Below are positions 12,501-21,948 of a stretch of 64,000 nucleotides of DNA, piece by piece. Origin of the DNA: Nectonema munidae (taxonomy: Eukaryota; Nematomorpha; Nectonematoida; Nectonematidae); the NCBI GenBank assembly GCA_030549495.1, contig JAUIRK010000370.1, forward strand, positions 434,001-498,000, in the 5' to 3' direction. The notes below the pieces were generated by a model. It was not told the origin of the DNA, did not search any database, and saw only the letters and a list, made by a program, of their open reading frames with translations. How positions within the stretch are numbered: the stretch's first letter is position 1; each line of letters begins with the position of its first letter. Position numbers and translations under genes: made by a program.

Positions 12501-15500
12501 AAATTTGGCGAAAGGGCTGATGGAGATACTTCTAACGTTAGGCTTTTCACATTCAATCTATACCACAATATAATTTTTCAAATATCTTCCATTTCAGTAT
12601 CAGAACTAAATGTCTAAGGCCCACAAACAACATTATCAAACTTCTAAATCCTGGCATGTTATATGTTTTATTTACTTTATTTATTTAAAAATAAATCATT
12701 TCCGGGATTTCGCTTTTCAAGATTGATGGAGAATTTTTAAAAGAAAAATTTAGATAAAGAAAATTACCTATTCATTAACCCTTTAAGAGCCAATGCGCCA
12801 TAAATAGAACGGAGACAAAACCGAAATTTTGACGGAATGAATTGACCAAAATCGTCTGCTTTAAGTGGACTGATCGGTTAATTGCACCACAAAACACAAA
12901 TAAACCACACAACCAACTCTTTTAGCGCATTCTCAAAACTGCTATTTTGTCTTCGGCAATTGATGCCAAACTTAAGACATCATTTACTTGATTACATAAC
13001 AATAAACAGAAGATCTTCAAGATGCCAAGAACAAAAGAGCCCTCAAGTCTTTGGATCATCATTTCCAATTTAAACACTCCCAACACATAGAAGTCGGAAA
13101 TAAAAACTCTTGATCATGAACCTAACTTCAGAAGAACTAAAGAAGAACATTACATCAAAACTCTTTTTTTTTCTCAGTTCAACTCGTCTTCACATTCACA
13201 TATCCATACAATTTATAGATTTTAAGTTTTTAACCTCTTTCTAACCTTGTTCTAGTTAAAACTGCTAGCTTAGATAAATCTACTATTCTCTATAGGGAAG
13301 AAAAAATATTTTAATCTTATATATAAATACAAAAACTATTAATGGTATTTTATTAAAAATACAAAATTAGGAGCCAATAAAAGCTTCTCAATTTTATATA
13401 TGTGTTCATATTTAGTTTCTTGATAAACACTCTAAAGCAGACTTCTTCAACCCAGGGCATATGGCCCATTTTGGGCCCTAAGAAAAATGATTTAAGCTCT
13501 ATTACTTTTCATCAGACTTCAAAACGTAAAAGCCTTTGCATTGAGCGAAAACAACAACAAATATTTCGAAACATAAATTTGAACAAGTTTATTTGAAAAA
13601 TATGGAAAAGTTTATTTCATTTATTTATTTATTTTCTCATTCATATTTTTTTTAAAACAATAAAAACTATTTATTATCAATCATAATTAAGACCCATCGC
13701 TAACTAATGTTTCTTATGTCATTCTATTTCTTTTTGGAGAATACAAACTTCCTATAATACTAAATAAAAATATGTTTCAAAAAATAATTAAAGAATCGGG
13801 ACAAGGTATCGGGGTATCGCAATTCCCATTCCGAAAAATTATCCCATCACTAGTGTATATATAACTTTTTGGCAATCTCATTATTCACTTAACTTTTTCT
13901 TGAAACTCACTCATTTTATTTTTAGCATTAGTTGAAAAGTTGTTCAAAACTTTGGATTTGCGTAATGAAAAGTTTGAACTTAGAGCAAAAAAAATTGAAC
14001 TTATTTCCCAATTGATAGGACTGCATCAGGTTGAAACAAATTTGATATATTTCAACAATTTCATCAATGACTTCTGAATTTTTTATTTCTTGTTTTTAGT
14101 TGTTACTCCTAAACTTTTATTCATACATATGCAGATATCTCACTCCAAGGCAGACTGATGTTACTAAATTTTTGTTGTTTTCCGCTCAAGCTTGTCACGA
14201 ATTTGTTCCACCAGATGTGAGTATTTTTCTTTTTCCTATATTGTTTAAAAGTAATTTACTTCTTTCAACATATTTTTACCGGGTTTATTCTATTGTATCG
14301 TTTTTAATACGTATTTTTCCATCACATGCAAAAAATGATTCATTACTTATATATAGTTTCGAGATGCTAAATTTTAATTCACATTTTTAGTTTAGTCAAC
14401 TTTAAACTCTTACCGATTCATTTTACAAGAATATAAAATATATTTGAAATGTAATCTTCTCTAGAAATAAACATTCGTTAAAAACAAATTTTGTCAGAAA
14501 TGTCTTTCAAAACTCTAAAAGAAATGCAAAAAATGCAAAGACAAAATGATATCAGCACCGAAAAAGTGTGTTATAGTTTCTACTTTAAATTTGTTCCCCT
14601 TGAATTCTATTTAGTTATCAACCACAACTATTTTTATTTTAATCCCATAGCAAAATTTAGTCGGCAATCAATCTATTAATATTGCAAAGGGGGTCATAGG
14701 GTTATTATTCAGAAGTGAGGTCAAATCTATATTTAAAATATCTCTATCGAATTTTTTAGTTATGTCGTAGTATTAAAAATAGAGATCTAACTGAGACAAA
14801 AATGAGAAAATGTTCAAAAAACTTTATACTCCTAAGGCACTTTTGTTATATATATATATATATATACGCACACACTGCTGTTATTTGATCACTTTAGCAT
14901 CATTATAGTACTTTTAATTATAGTAAAACCAGAATAAGACGATTGATCGTAGTAACGACATAATAAGATGATTTATTTAGAATAGCATAGCAAAGTTATA
15001 AAAGTACTATAATGATGCTAAAGTGATAAAATAACAGCAGTGTGTGTGTATATATATAATATATATAACAAAAGTGCCTTAGGAGTATAAAGTGATATGC
15101 ACGTAAACATATATCAATGATTTACATTTAAGTATTACTCTAGGTGCTAATTATACTACAATATCAATCCTACTTTTTACTTTTTCGATTACTCGCGTTA
15201 AAATATTTGCCTTTTTTTGGAATAGGCTTAAAACTAAGAATACTTCTATTTTATAAAAAAAAAGTATTATTGCAGAAAAATGTTGTATTAAGGCACTTTA
15301 AAATTTGTTAGACTTTTGACATGCCTTACACGCTGATGTGCTCACTTTTTTCTTCTAATAACTTTCTTTTTGCTTTATTCGCTTTACTTCGTTTCTTTTA
15401 GGTGGTTGAAATGCTTATTAAAACGATTTCAGAAAACTTTGTAAGCGATGCGAATTCTGCTGAAGTCATTACTGTCGGTTTAAATGCCATTAGAGAAATC

Positions 15501-18500
15501 TCTTCACGATCCCCACTTGCTATGAATTCTGTCTTATTCGATGACTTGCAGGCATTCAATTCACATAAGTGAGTTTCCTTATGTTTCTTTAAAACGAGGC
15601 TAACCACATCAAATTTCACAAATGATCCGAAACTTTTTATTTTATTTTTGGATTTTGGCTACAAACGACGTGTACCGAATCTGTAAGTAATGCGGGTATG
15701 AAGAATAAAAATGATCTTTGTCGGCAGATGGCATAGGATCTCAATTTTGACTGTTTTGATTCGATTCCCTATTGTGGCTATCCTTACCATCTGTCCAACT
15801 ATAGAAGATTATTCTTCCTTTGGATGCGATATCGAAATCAAATTATTTTAATATATTCTAGAATCTACAAAAGTTTTTTTTGGTACCGAGTAAATTAGCT
15901 TTCACAGGTTCGCTATCACTGGTTCGGCATCATTGAGACCTAAAGAGTGCCGGATTAGCCATGTTTTAGGCTAAAATACACTAAACTTACAGAGTATTTT
16001 CCATCTCTTGAATTAAAATTTTTTAATTTAACTCATAAACTCTTTTTTATAATCCTTTATTTGTTTTCAGTCTATTATAAAGTTTTTAGTTAAAATTTTT
16101 CTCATACCTTTTCATATTTTTTTCCTTAAAAAACCTGAAGTTTTTGGAAACAAAATCAGTGCTGGATTACAGATAGTACCATTTTAGTGATTTTCGGATT
16201 AGTGAATAAAAAATATGTAATTTTTTATTTTTTTTCACGAATAAATTTATTTCTTCACTTACTTATTTTTGCTTACTTTTCAAAAAAATTTAACGGACAT
16301 TTGTTCCCTTAATTAACTAAGATTTTACTTTTAAATTTGACTAATATAATTTTTACCCCATGATAAAATATATATGCAAATGATTTCTTCCTTATTTTCT
16401 TAATCATAATTATTTTTATTTTCTTAGAATTAAAAATGTTAAGATGGCAGCAAAATCTTTGATCAATTTATTTCGGAAAGTTAATCCAACAATGCTATCT
16501 CGTAAAAATAAGGCCAAACCATTGAAGAACATTGATCACTATCAAAATCAAGTATATGGAGAACGGGATGTGAAGGTGTTTATATTTCTATAAAGTTGTT
16601 AAACTTGGCCCTATTTGCTAAAAATTTATTATATTTTATAAGCTTCCTCTGTGTCTATGATAGTTGTTTTCAACCGTCTACTAGTTTGCCTAGAGTATTT
16701 CTCGTATTACACAAGGTACATTTCAAATACCACTCCAATATTAGTTTTCTTTATTACATATAAAAAATACACGCTTGTACGATTGATGATAAAGGCTAAT
16801 AATTATGTTGAAGATTTAGAGCTTTACAATTTATAGAGCGCTTAACACCGAAATTGATTAACTCAACAAGAAAAGCACGAGATTATGCTGTTATGACTTG
16901 TTTCAACGAATAGAGATTTTCAGACAAAGTTAAAGCTATTAGTTTTGATACAACAACCAAAAACAGGTGTGGTAGGTTTTTCTTTGGGTTCATCATCACA
17001 AGCCCAAGAATTTTATTACTTAAGCGTTTTAAAAATAACTGGAGTTCTATTAATCAAAGTATGTTTCAAACGCAGACTTTATTAAAAAACAAAAAAAAGA
17101 AAAATTAATTTCAGAACTACTTGAATTTACAAAATTTCAAAAGAACTTTTAAGAGGTGATTTAATGAAGTATTAGATCTTTGCAATGTTCTTCTTAGAAG
17201 TGTTCTTAATAAATAAAAATCATCACGATGTATTGTATTCAAATTTTGCTTATAAAAAACTCATTGTGAGTGAGGTTGGTTAGGTACTGGGTTTCGATAA
17301 CTCAAGGTCTTGGGTTCGATCCCGTATCAAGCCTACTTTCTCATAGTTCGATACAAGCGGCGCAATTGTGCCTTGCCGATGAAAACACCCCGCGAACCTT
17401 TAATTTAAATTTACAAAAATTGAACAACATTAATTACAAGACTTATCTATATTTTCTGTAATGAAAGCTTGAATAACATTTTGTTTTCTCTTGTTTCATT
17501 TAATGATTGGGAATTTATTTTATCCTTAATCAACTTTCTAAAGAAAAATCTCTGATAAAAAATGTGCAGCCATTTATCCTATCTCTCAAGAAGCAATTCG
17601 TATTATCTTAAGAAATAACATTTGCAAAATTTATTGTGATTTAAAAAGAATAAATTGATCCTTTCCAGTTTCGCCAAAAATCTGCATTCTTCAAAAGAAA
17701 AAGAAACATGAGTATTTCTCTAGATCTCACTTCATTTCTAGAACTAAATTTCTTTTTCTTCTTAAGAAAACAGTTTTTTTGAAGAAAACAGTTTAGGATT
17801 CATCTATTCCTTTTAAGTCATCTTAATAATTTTTTTAATACGTGATAACATCAAAAATCTATATTTATTCAAAAGAATTAGTATAGAAGATAAATGCGCT
17901 TCATAAAAATGTTGAACAATGAATCTTCTAATGAACCAACCAAACCCAACAAATAGCACAACTATTGTTTCAATTCAAAGAAGGCTTTATCAGCGGGAAA
18001 CACAAAATACATTTTATTTTTTGGAAGCACTGAACTTATCGACATTCCTAAATACCGCGCACGCTACTTGGTCATGAAGCAGAAATTATTTGAAAGCTTG
18101 AGTGATAGTTACGTCCTTACCTGTAATTTTTTTCCTATTTAACAAGGAACATTCTATTTTTTTGTTTCTGGCATACGTATCCTTTTTGCTATAATTTAAT
18201 GCCGAAATTTACGTCAGTATTAAAACGATTTTGTCATGTCTTCTTTCATTCACATTGTATCACTTAATAATTTGCGATTCTAATCCGAAATAACTTTTTA
18301 AATTGGCTTATTACTTTCTAGACTTCAAGTTGTTTGTTCTTAACTTCTGGATGTTCTCATCTGCCTAAAATAAATTGTAATTTTATAACTAATATTAAAA
18401 TGATTAAAGGTTTTTTTCCTTGTTTATGTCTTATTTTAAAATTCTTTTATTCATTATTTCAAACACTGAGCTCCAATCGAATATATAATTTTTTACTCTC

Positions 18501-19981
18501 ATTATATTTTTAAATTTTTTTTATTGCTATATATCTTTATCCTTTGCAAACTTCTAAATGTATTTTTCAACATTATAATAAAACATTAAATAAAGCTTTC
18601 TGTATAACTTTTAATGTTGTGGGCATTAGCATGGCGTACGAAAGTTTAGGTATTGCTGCTATGTGGTGCGCATGCTTCAAAATTATTGCTTTTAATATGA
18701 TGCATATTGTATTAAATTACATTGAAGAAAGAATTCATAAAATCGCAATCATAAAATGAAAAATAGAAGTTCAAGCTTCAGAAGTTGGGGTCGATTTTCA
18801 ATATATAGAGGTGTTCATTAAAGAAGGGTTTTACTGTATATCTTCTCAAAGATTCACAGACAACAGTGACCGTGGAAAGATAAATTTCAGTGATTAAACA
18901 GCTCTTGTTTAAAGATCATGCCTTTTTAATAGAAAATACTTTACGATATTTCATCTCATTTCTTACAATAATAATATTAAATTAATTTGGAAAAATTGTG
19001 TCCATTTTTTACGAATAAAGTTAACTTTTTTATGTCGTTAGGTCAATTTTTGAACGATTTTAAGTCAACTTTTCTTGCCACTAGTCATCATATTGTCTTA
19101 AATTTTTTTCTTTCCCTTGATGATATTTTAACAATTTTATAATTGAATTTTCTTCTAGTAAAATAATAATACTAATTTTTAAATTTTGAATCTACTCACT
19201 TCTTTATATTTGAAAATAATACTATATTTCTTTATTTCCATATTCTTTCATTTTAAATTTAAATGTACATAATCGAAGATTTATTCTTTTTAAGACGTAT
19301 GTAGAAGGAAGTGAATGTATTGTGTCAAACTACACTTCAGAAATAAAAAGTTCCGCTGATGTCCAATTAGATCCAAAAGAAGTATTATCTTATTAAAAAA
19401 ATCTTATTTCGCCTTTCATAACCATTTAAAATCTAATAGATTGCTAAAAATATCAGTTCAGAAGTTATATTTGATCAAAATGATTTCGATAAAATAAAGT
19501 CGCATTTGATTTCTCAGAAATTACAATTAAGTGATACCAAGAAGACAATATCTGATAAATTGGATTGTACGCAAACTGCCGAAGAACAAAATGGTGATTT
19601 CGAGGATGGCATTGATATCGAATGTGATGAGTAAGATTGCAATTTGCTTATATATCCGTAATTTTTTTTTGTTTTTTTATGAATAGTCAGGGCGATCAAC
19701 TTCCAACTCTTTCTGCAATTGAAAAAGTATCAAAAGTAAATCGTGAAAATTATCAGGATCGCAAAGAAAAGAATATAAAAATTAATAAAGCTAGAAACAC
19801 TAAAAAAAAGTCAAAGGCGCGTAAAAAAGGCGTTTATTCTTCACTCAGTAATAAAGAAAAACTAAAGTTGAAGCCATTTTTAATGATGAGAAAAAAGATC
19901 ATGCAAAAGGGAGTTAAAAAGTCTTTCAAAAAGCGCTGCTCAAATCTCAAAGCATCTCTTTTACATTCAAATAAAAAATAA
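3498..19981 (+). CDS. SDAD1: SDA1 homologue (SDAD1), 60S ribosome biogenesis factor, 13 coding exons
   Basis: Family knowledge: SDA1 is a nucleolar protein needed for maturation and export of the large ribosomal subunit. Seen: 13 exons joined at GT-AG sites give one open frame of 695 residues, close to the 687 of human SDAD1. Exons: 3498-3593, 3647-3760, 6447-6545, 9529-9894, 11874-11996, 12053-12233, 13926-14029, 14100-14216, 15402-15568, 16428-16575, 19295-19381, 19440-19630, 19687-19981. I aligned them to remembered human SDAD1 along the whole length: N-terminal helical repeats (residues about 1-230), a basic/acidic linker, the conserved block around residues 316-505, and a lysine-rich C-terminus with LMMRKK, typical of a nucleolar tail. 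The start is chosen because residues 1-32 match the family N-terminus. The acidic segment after residue 505 is shorter than in human. TTTTAG 12 bases before the ATG could be an acceptor for an unseen 5' UTR exon. Confidence 0.95.
3647..3760 (+). CDS. SDAD1: SDAD1 exon 2 (residues 33-70)
   Basis: Follows a 53-base intron with a T-rich acceptor. It encodes FEIFNLNP, matching human VEIFKLQP, and ends SVLSYLCH before donor GTAAAT, phase 0. Confidence 0.9.
5060..6240 (-). pseudogene. hAT transposase remnant in SDAD1 intron 2
   Basis: On the minus strand, pieces such as DICLTRNPIAH and IDEMADNLKQ resemble the start of the hAT transposase core in EPM2AIP1/GTF2IRD2-type proteins (TVTRRIEEM style). 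The frame is broken many times and no terminal repeats were identified. Family assignment rests on remembered motifs. Confidence 0.5.
6447..6545 (+). CDS. SDAD1: SDAD1 exon 3 (residues 71-103)
   Basis: Starts after TTTTAG. It encodes VSHLYPKEL and LLNPDMRL, matching human ISHCYPEYL and VLDPDLRM. The donor is GTAATG, phase 0. Confidence 0.9.
7097..7294 (-). pseudogene. hAT transposase C-terminal dimerisation fragment in SDAD1 intron 3
   Basis: A 65-residue frame contains GERSFSKLTLIKNSIRSTI. hAT transposases carry AERSFSKLKLIKNYLRSTM at the same place in their C-terminal dimerisation region. Only this segment is preserved and it is likely the tail of a decayed copy, distinct from the fragment at 5-6 kb. 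Confidence 0.75.
7809..8370. mobile_element. Foldback element with 10-base target duplication (Mutator-like?)
   Basis: ATCGAATATA occurs directly at 7799-7808 and 8371-8380, flanking a 562-base segment. Its ends are inverted copies of an AAAAATGCCCCC motif. Near the left end the motif occurs in several tandem copies (7819-7940), and near the right end it occurs inverted (8334-8360). No coding capacity. A 9-11-base duplication with long imperfect inverted ends suggests a Mutator-like MITE; the class is inferred. Confidence 0.65.
9529..9894 (+). CDS. SDAD1: SDAD1 exon 4 (residues 104-225)
   Basis: The longest exon. The acceptor TTTAAG at 9528 is chosen because CKSLATLRTKGVI then continues exon 3 exactly as human FCKALILLRNKNLI does. 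It carries KVLRNMIKLFLISNI and ends IWNDEVIVNAI...ACFSKHSK (human IWNDAKTVNVI...ACFSKVTK). Donor GTATTT, phase 0. Confidence 0.93.
11288..11329. repeat. Short perfect hairpin in SDAD1 intron 4
   Basis: Arms ATTTTAGTGATATCTAA and its complement are separated by about eight bases. Just after it, CAGTGAAGCCGTGATT at 11331 resembles a Tc1/pogo terminal repeat, so this may be a transposon edge. Confidence 0.6.
11874..11996 (+). CDS. SDAD1: SDAD1 exon 5 (residues 226-266)
   Basis: Starts after TTTTAG and encodes CAMTFFLDLGS (human VAALTFFLGKD), followed by an acidic run DSSEDEEERKEE that corresponds to the acidic loop of the family. Donor GTATTT, phase 0. Confidence 0.9.
12053..12233 (+). CDS. SDAD1: SDAD1 exon 6 (residues 267-326 plus one base)
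   Basis: Follows a 56-base intron with acceptor TTGAG. It encodes a lysine-rich stretch (KKFSKKTKSAKAKMEKTLKAL), then HSAIHMLYDPQ, matching human FSAIHLIHDPQ. Donor GTAATT, phase 1. Confidence 0.9.
13926..14029 (+). CDS. SDAD1: SDAD1 exon 7 (residues 327-361)
   Basis: Starts after TTTTTAG with the last two bases of a split codon. It encodes LVEKLFKTLDLRNEKFELR and ISQLIGLHQ, matching human FAEKLLKQLECCKERFEVK and ISRLVGIHE. The donor GTTGAA is weak, but the next exon continues the family alignment directly. Confidence 0.9.
14100..14216 (+). CDS. SDAD1: SDAD1 exon 8 (residues 362-400)
   Basis: A 70-base intron precedes it. It encodes LLLLNFYSYICRYLTPRQ and TKFLLFSAQACHEFVPPD, one of the best-conserved blocks (human LFLFNFYPFLQRFLQPHQ...VPPE). 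Donor GTGAGT, phase 0. Confidence 0.94.
14821..15092. mobile_element. Long hairpin MITE in SDAD1 intron 8
   Basis: About 100 bases at the left (ACTTTATACTCCTAAGGCAC onward) return as inverted complement at the right (to GAGTATAAAGT). The arms include a TA-dinucleotide run, a CA/TG run, and ATCATTATAGTACTTTTA. A central part of about 65 bases is unpaired. No coding capacity. This is a non-autonomous DNA transposon of unassigned family; a TA target site would fit Tc1/mariner. Confidence 0.8.
15402..15568 (+). CDS. SDAD1: SDAD1 exon 9 (residues 401-455 plus two bases)
   Basis: Starts after TTTTAG. It encodes ISENFVSDANSAEVITVGLN and REISSRSPLAM, matching human [20 protein letters not shown] and KEITARCPLAM. 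Donor GTGAGT, phase 2. Confidence 0.94.
16428..16575 (+). CDS. SDAD1: SDAD1 exon 10 (residues 456-505)
   Basis: Starts after TTCTTAG and completes the lysine codon of SHK. It encodes IKNVKMAAKSLINLFRKVNP and ends VYGERDVK, equivalent to human DKNVMMSARTLIQLFRTLNP and EYGELDAK. Donor GTGTTT, phase 0. Confidence 0.92.
16840..17230 (+). pseudogene. Possible transposase remnant in SDAD1 intron 10
   Basis: Around 16930, VKAISFDTTTKNRCG resembles the FDTTxxN motif of a widespread arthropod transposase-like protein whose family I cannot name securely. Frames are broken and the match is short. Confidence 0.25.
17266..17410 (+). mobile_element. tRNA-derived SINE
   Basis: An A-box-like stretch (TGGTTAGGTACTGG, 17277-17290) is followed 22 bases later by a perfect B box (GGTTCGATCCC, 17313-17323), the internal RNA polymerase III promoter of tRNA genes. 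There is no tRNA fold. The body downstream (17349-17392) recurs at 20246-20290, so this is an interspersed element. The 3' end is approximate. Confidence 0.75.
19295..19381 (+). CDS. SDAD1: SDAD1 exon 11 (residues 506-534)
   Basis: Starts after TTTTTAAG and encodes TYVEGSECIV, matching human DYIPGAEVLE, then a short polar linker in place of the long acidic segment in human. Donor GTATTA, phase 0. A further exon in the 2.7-kb intron before it cannot be excluded, but residues join smoothly without one. Confidence 0.8.
19440..19630 (+). CDS. SDAD1: SDAD1 exon 12 (residues 535-597 plus two bases)
   Basis: Follows a 58-base intron with acceptor ATAG. It encodes ISSEVIFDQNDFDKIK, matching human ISTSRVLTQEDFQKIR, then an acidic end (DFEDGIDIECD). 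Donor GTAAGA, phase 2. Confidence 0.88.
19687..19981 (+). CDS. SDAD1: SDAD1 exon 13, C-terminus and stop (residues 598-695)
   Basis: Starts after GAATAG. It encodes LPTLSAIEKVSK (human LLSLRDIERLHK), a lysine-rich tract, SSLSNKEKLKLKPFLMMRKK and FKKRCSNLKASLL, matching the human C-terminus. AATAAA occurs at 19970 and 19977 over the stop codon. No AATAAA follows closely downstream, so the poly(A) site is uncertain. Confidence 0.93.
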
Positions 19982-20816
19982 AAGTTTTTTTCGTTTTTTG
20001 AAATAATAATGAAATATTACTTCTTCGTTTGTCAATATAATAATGTATTTACTCCATGATATTTTAAAAATTTTCTTACTAAAAAAAATTGAATCTTAGT
20101 ATATAAATGGCTATTAATATTAAAAATTATCCATTTTTATTAAACTAATCGTTTTTCTAAAAACGTCAACCAAAAATGTCTTCAATAAATAGTATTTTAT
20201 AAAAGCTGAGTGCAAACCTTGTAAATCAAAAATAACCTGTGTAAACGTACAAGCAGAGCAATTGTGCCTTTTCGATAGAAACACCCCACGGTAGTTTACT
20301 TTTTTTAACAATTATAAATAATTTAACAAACTAATTAACAATATAAATAATTATTTAAACTTCGTTAATTAAAGGATTAACGATTTTATGCCCACCTAAG
20401 CCTATTAAAAATTTTTATATTAGGCATGAAGAACACTTTTTAAAATTATTATCTAAAAAAGGTAAATTAATAATATATAGATATTAGATTTGATCAATTA
20501 ACAAATCATTTATATAAAAAGTTCTCAAAAAATATGACATTTAGAGAGAAAAATGTTCTGTTTAATTAATTCTATTTTTTTAGTTTATCTAGACTTGTCC
20601 AAAACTGGGTTGCCATATCGACTGATGTTGTTGTCTATGTTTAGATCAATAAGAGACTCAAATATAATAATACCGACGCCTGGAAGAACAAAACAGTTAA
20701 ACAGAAATTCAATAGAATTTGTAAAATAAAGAAAGTTTTAGCTTAATTATAAACTTAGTATTAGAATACAAAAAAAATACAATTAACTTTGAATGAATGA
20801 ATATTGCAAACTGAGT
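19982..20816. other. Region between SDAD1 and the LTR element
   Basis: AT-rich sequence without a recognised gene, apart from the SINE fragment. It should contain the SDAD1 3' UTR. Confidence 0.5.
20246..20290 (+). mobile_element. SINE body fragment
   Basis: The segment with CAATTGTGCC and GAAACACCCC matches 17349-17392 with several differences. The tRNA-like head is missing, so this is a 5'-truncated or decayed copy. Confidence 0.6.
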
Positions 20817-21044
20817 TAATAAAGTACAGAGGCTTAATTGTGATCTTAAGAGGAAAAGAAAATAAAGTGACACGACGTGATTGAAGAGAAGATATATATA
20901 CTGTTCCTCAAGTCTCTCGAGGCATCAATTGAGATAACCATGGCTAGAACAGACAATTTAGTTTTAAACGTAAGTAGCCTCGGTGGAAAGAAGGAAGTGA
21001 ATTAAGTGGGAATTTAATTGGCAATTAAGAGAATTCGATAGCGC
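20817..21044 (-). repeat. 3' LTR of the Gypsy-like element
   Basis: Shares long blocks with 27337-27542, for example GTGATTGAAGAGAAGATATA against CATGATTGAAGAGAAGATATA, and AATTTAGTTTTAAAC in both. The ends are estimated from where similarity stops. Confidence 0.85.
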
Positions 21045-21948
21045 ACCTGTCTTCTACCCTCTTGTAAAGTCTTTGAGCCAGCCTGGAGGTTTTCGAATTC
21101 CTGGCGCTCTACCTTGCTCATCCATTTTTCTGTCATCTGTATCTTGTTGATCATCTTGCCGCTCAGCATGATTATTATCATCATCGGTGAGATCTTTATT
21201 TTTGATAATCTTTCCAGAGTAATCACAATTTGATTTTACCTTTGGTACATGGTAGGTTTTGGCATGGATCTCTTCGCCAATTTTCTTTATTAGTGCGTAT
21301 TTATTCTCGAATCCGCAAATAATGTATTCCTTACTTTAGGGTTATTTAAATCCTCTTTTGTGTGGACTAAATCTCCAGGTTTTAGCTTTACTTTATCACA
21401 ATTGACTTTAGAAGACTTGAAAATCTGTTTTTGCAAGCTAAACTATGTTGTTCTTTTGCAAAACTTTCATGTTCATAGTGTATTTTCTGATTGGTTACTT
21501 GATCACGCCTGAATATGATTTCTTTAGGAGATAAATTTTGTCTTCTAATTAATAGTTCAAACTTCGAGTTGTTGATCATAGTTCGAAATCTGTTTTTGAA
21601 AGAAACATTAAAATACTTGTTTCCAATTTATGAATGGCTTTGCCTAGGATGGAATTTGAATTCTTGTTTTTAATGTGTCCAATATCAATTTCTATACGAA
21701 GATTTTTCAACCAGTTGTCTGATTTGAGGCTTTGAAATGATGTGCTTGCATCAACTAAGTTTTTTCAATTCTCGCACCTTATTAGAGAGGAATTTACAAT
21801 AATTGCGGTCTTTATGTCATCAACTTTTTCACTGTTTATTAATGATACCTTTGTTAACGAAGAAAATATTTCTCTTAATACAAAAATCTTTTGATCATGA
21901 CGGATGATATCGGCATTGAATACTTCCCCAGGTTTTAATCCTCTAAGG

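Noticed and set aside
12776-12880. TTAACCCTTTAAGAGCC, possible further TTAA element
   Set aside because: No convincing inverted partner end was found; GGTTAA near 12876 lacks the matching inner bases.
13437-13500. hAT-like edge (CTTCTTCAACCCAGGGC)
   Set aside because: Only one end is visible and there is no target duplication, so it is not strong enough to list.
14491-14679. Possible extra SDAD1 exon (KTLKEMQKMQRQNDIS)
   Set aside because: Exon 8 (VPPD) joins exon 9 (VVEML) exactly as in the family, and this stretch has no counterpart in SDA1 proteins.
15398-15619. Minus-strand frame of 73 residues
   Set aside because: It is the antisense shadow of SDAD1 exon 9.
17266-17340. Functional tRNA gene
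   Set aside because: A and B boxes are present but the arms do not pair into a cloverleaf, and the downstream body is repeated elsewhere.
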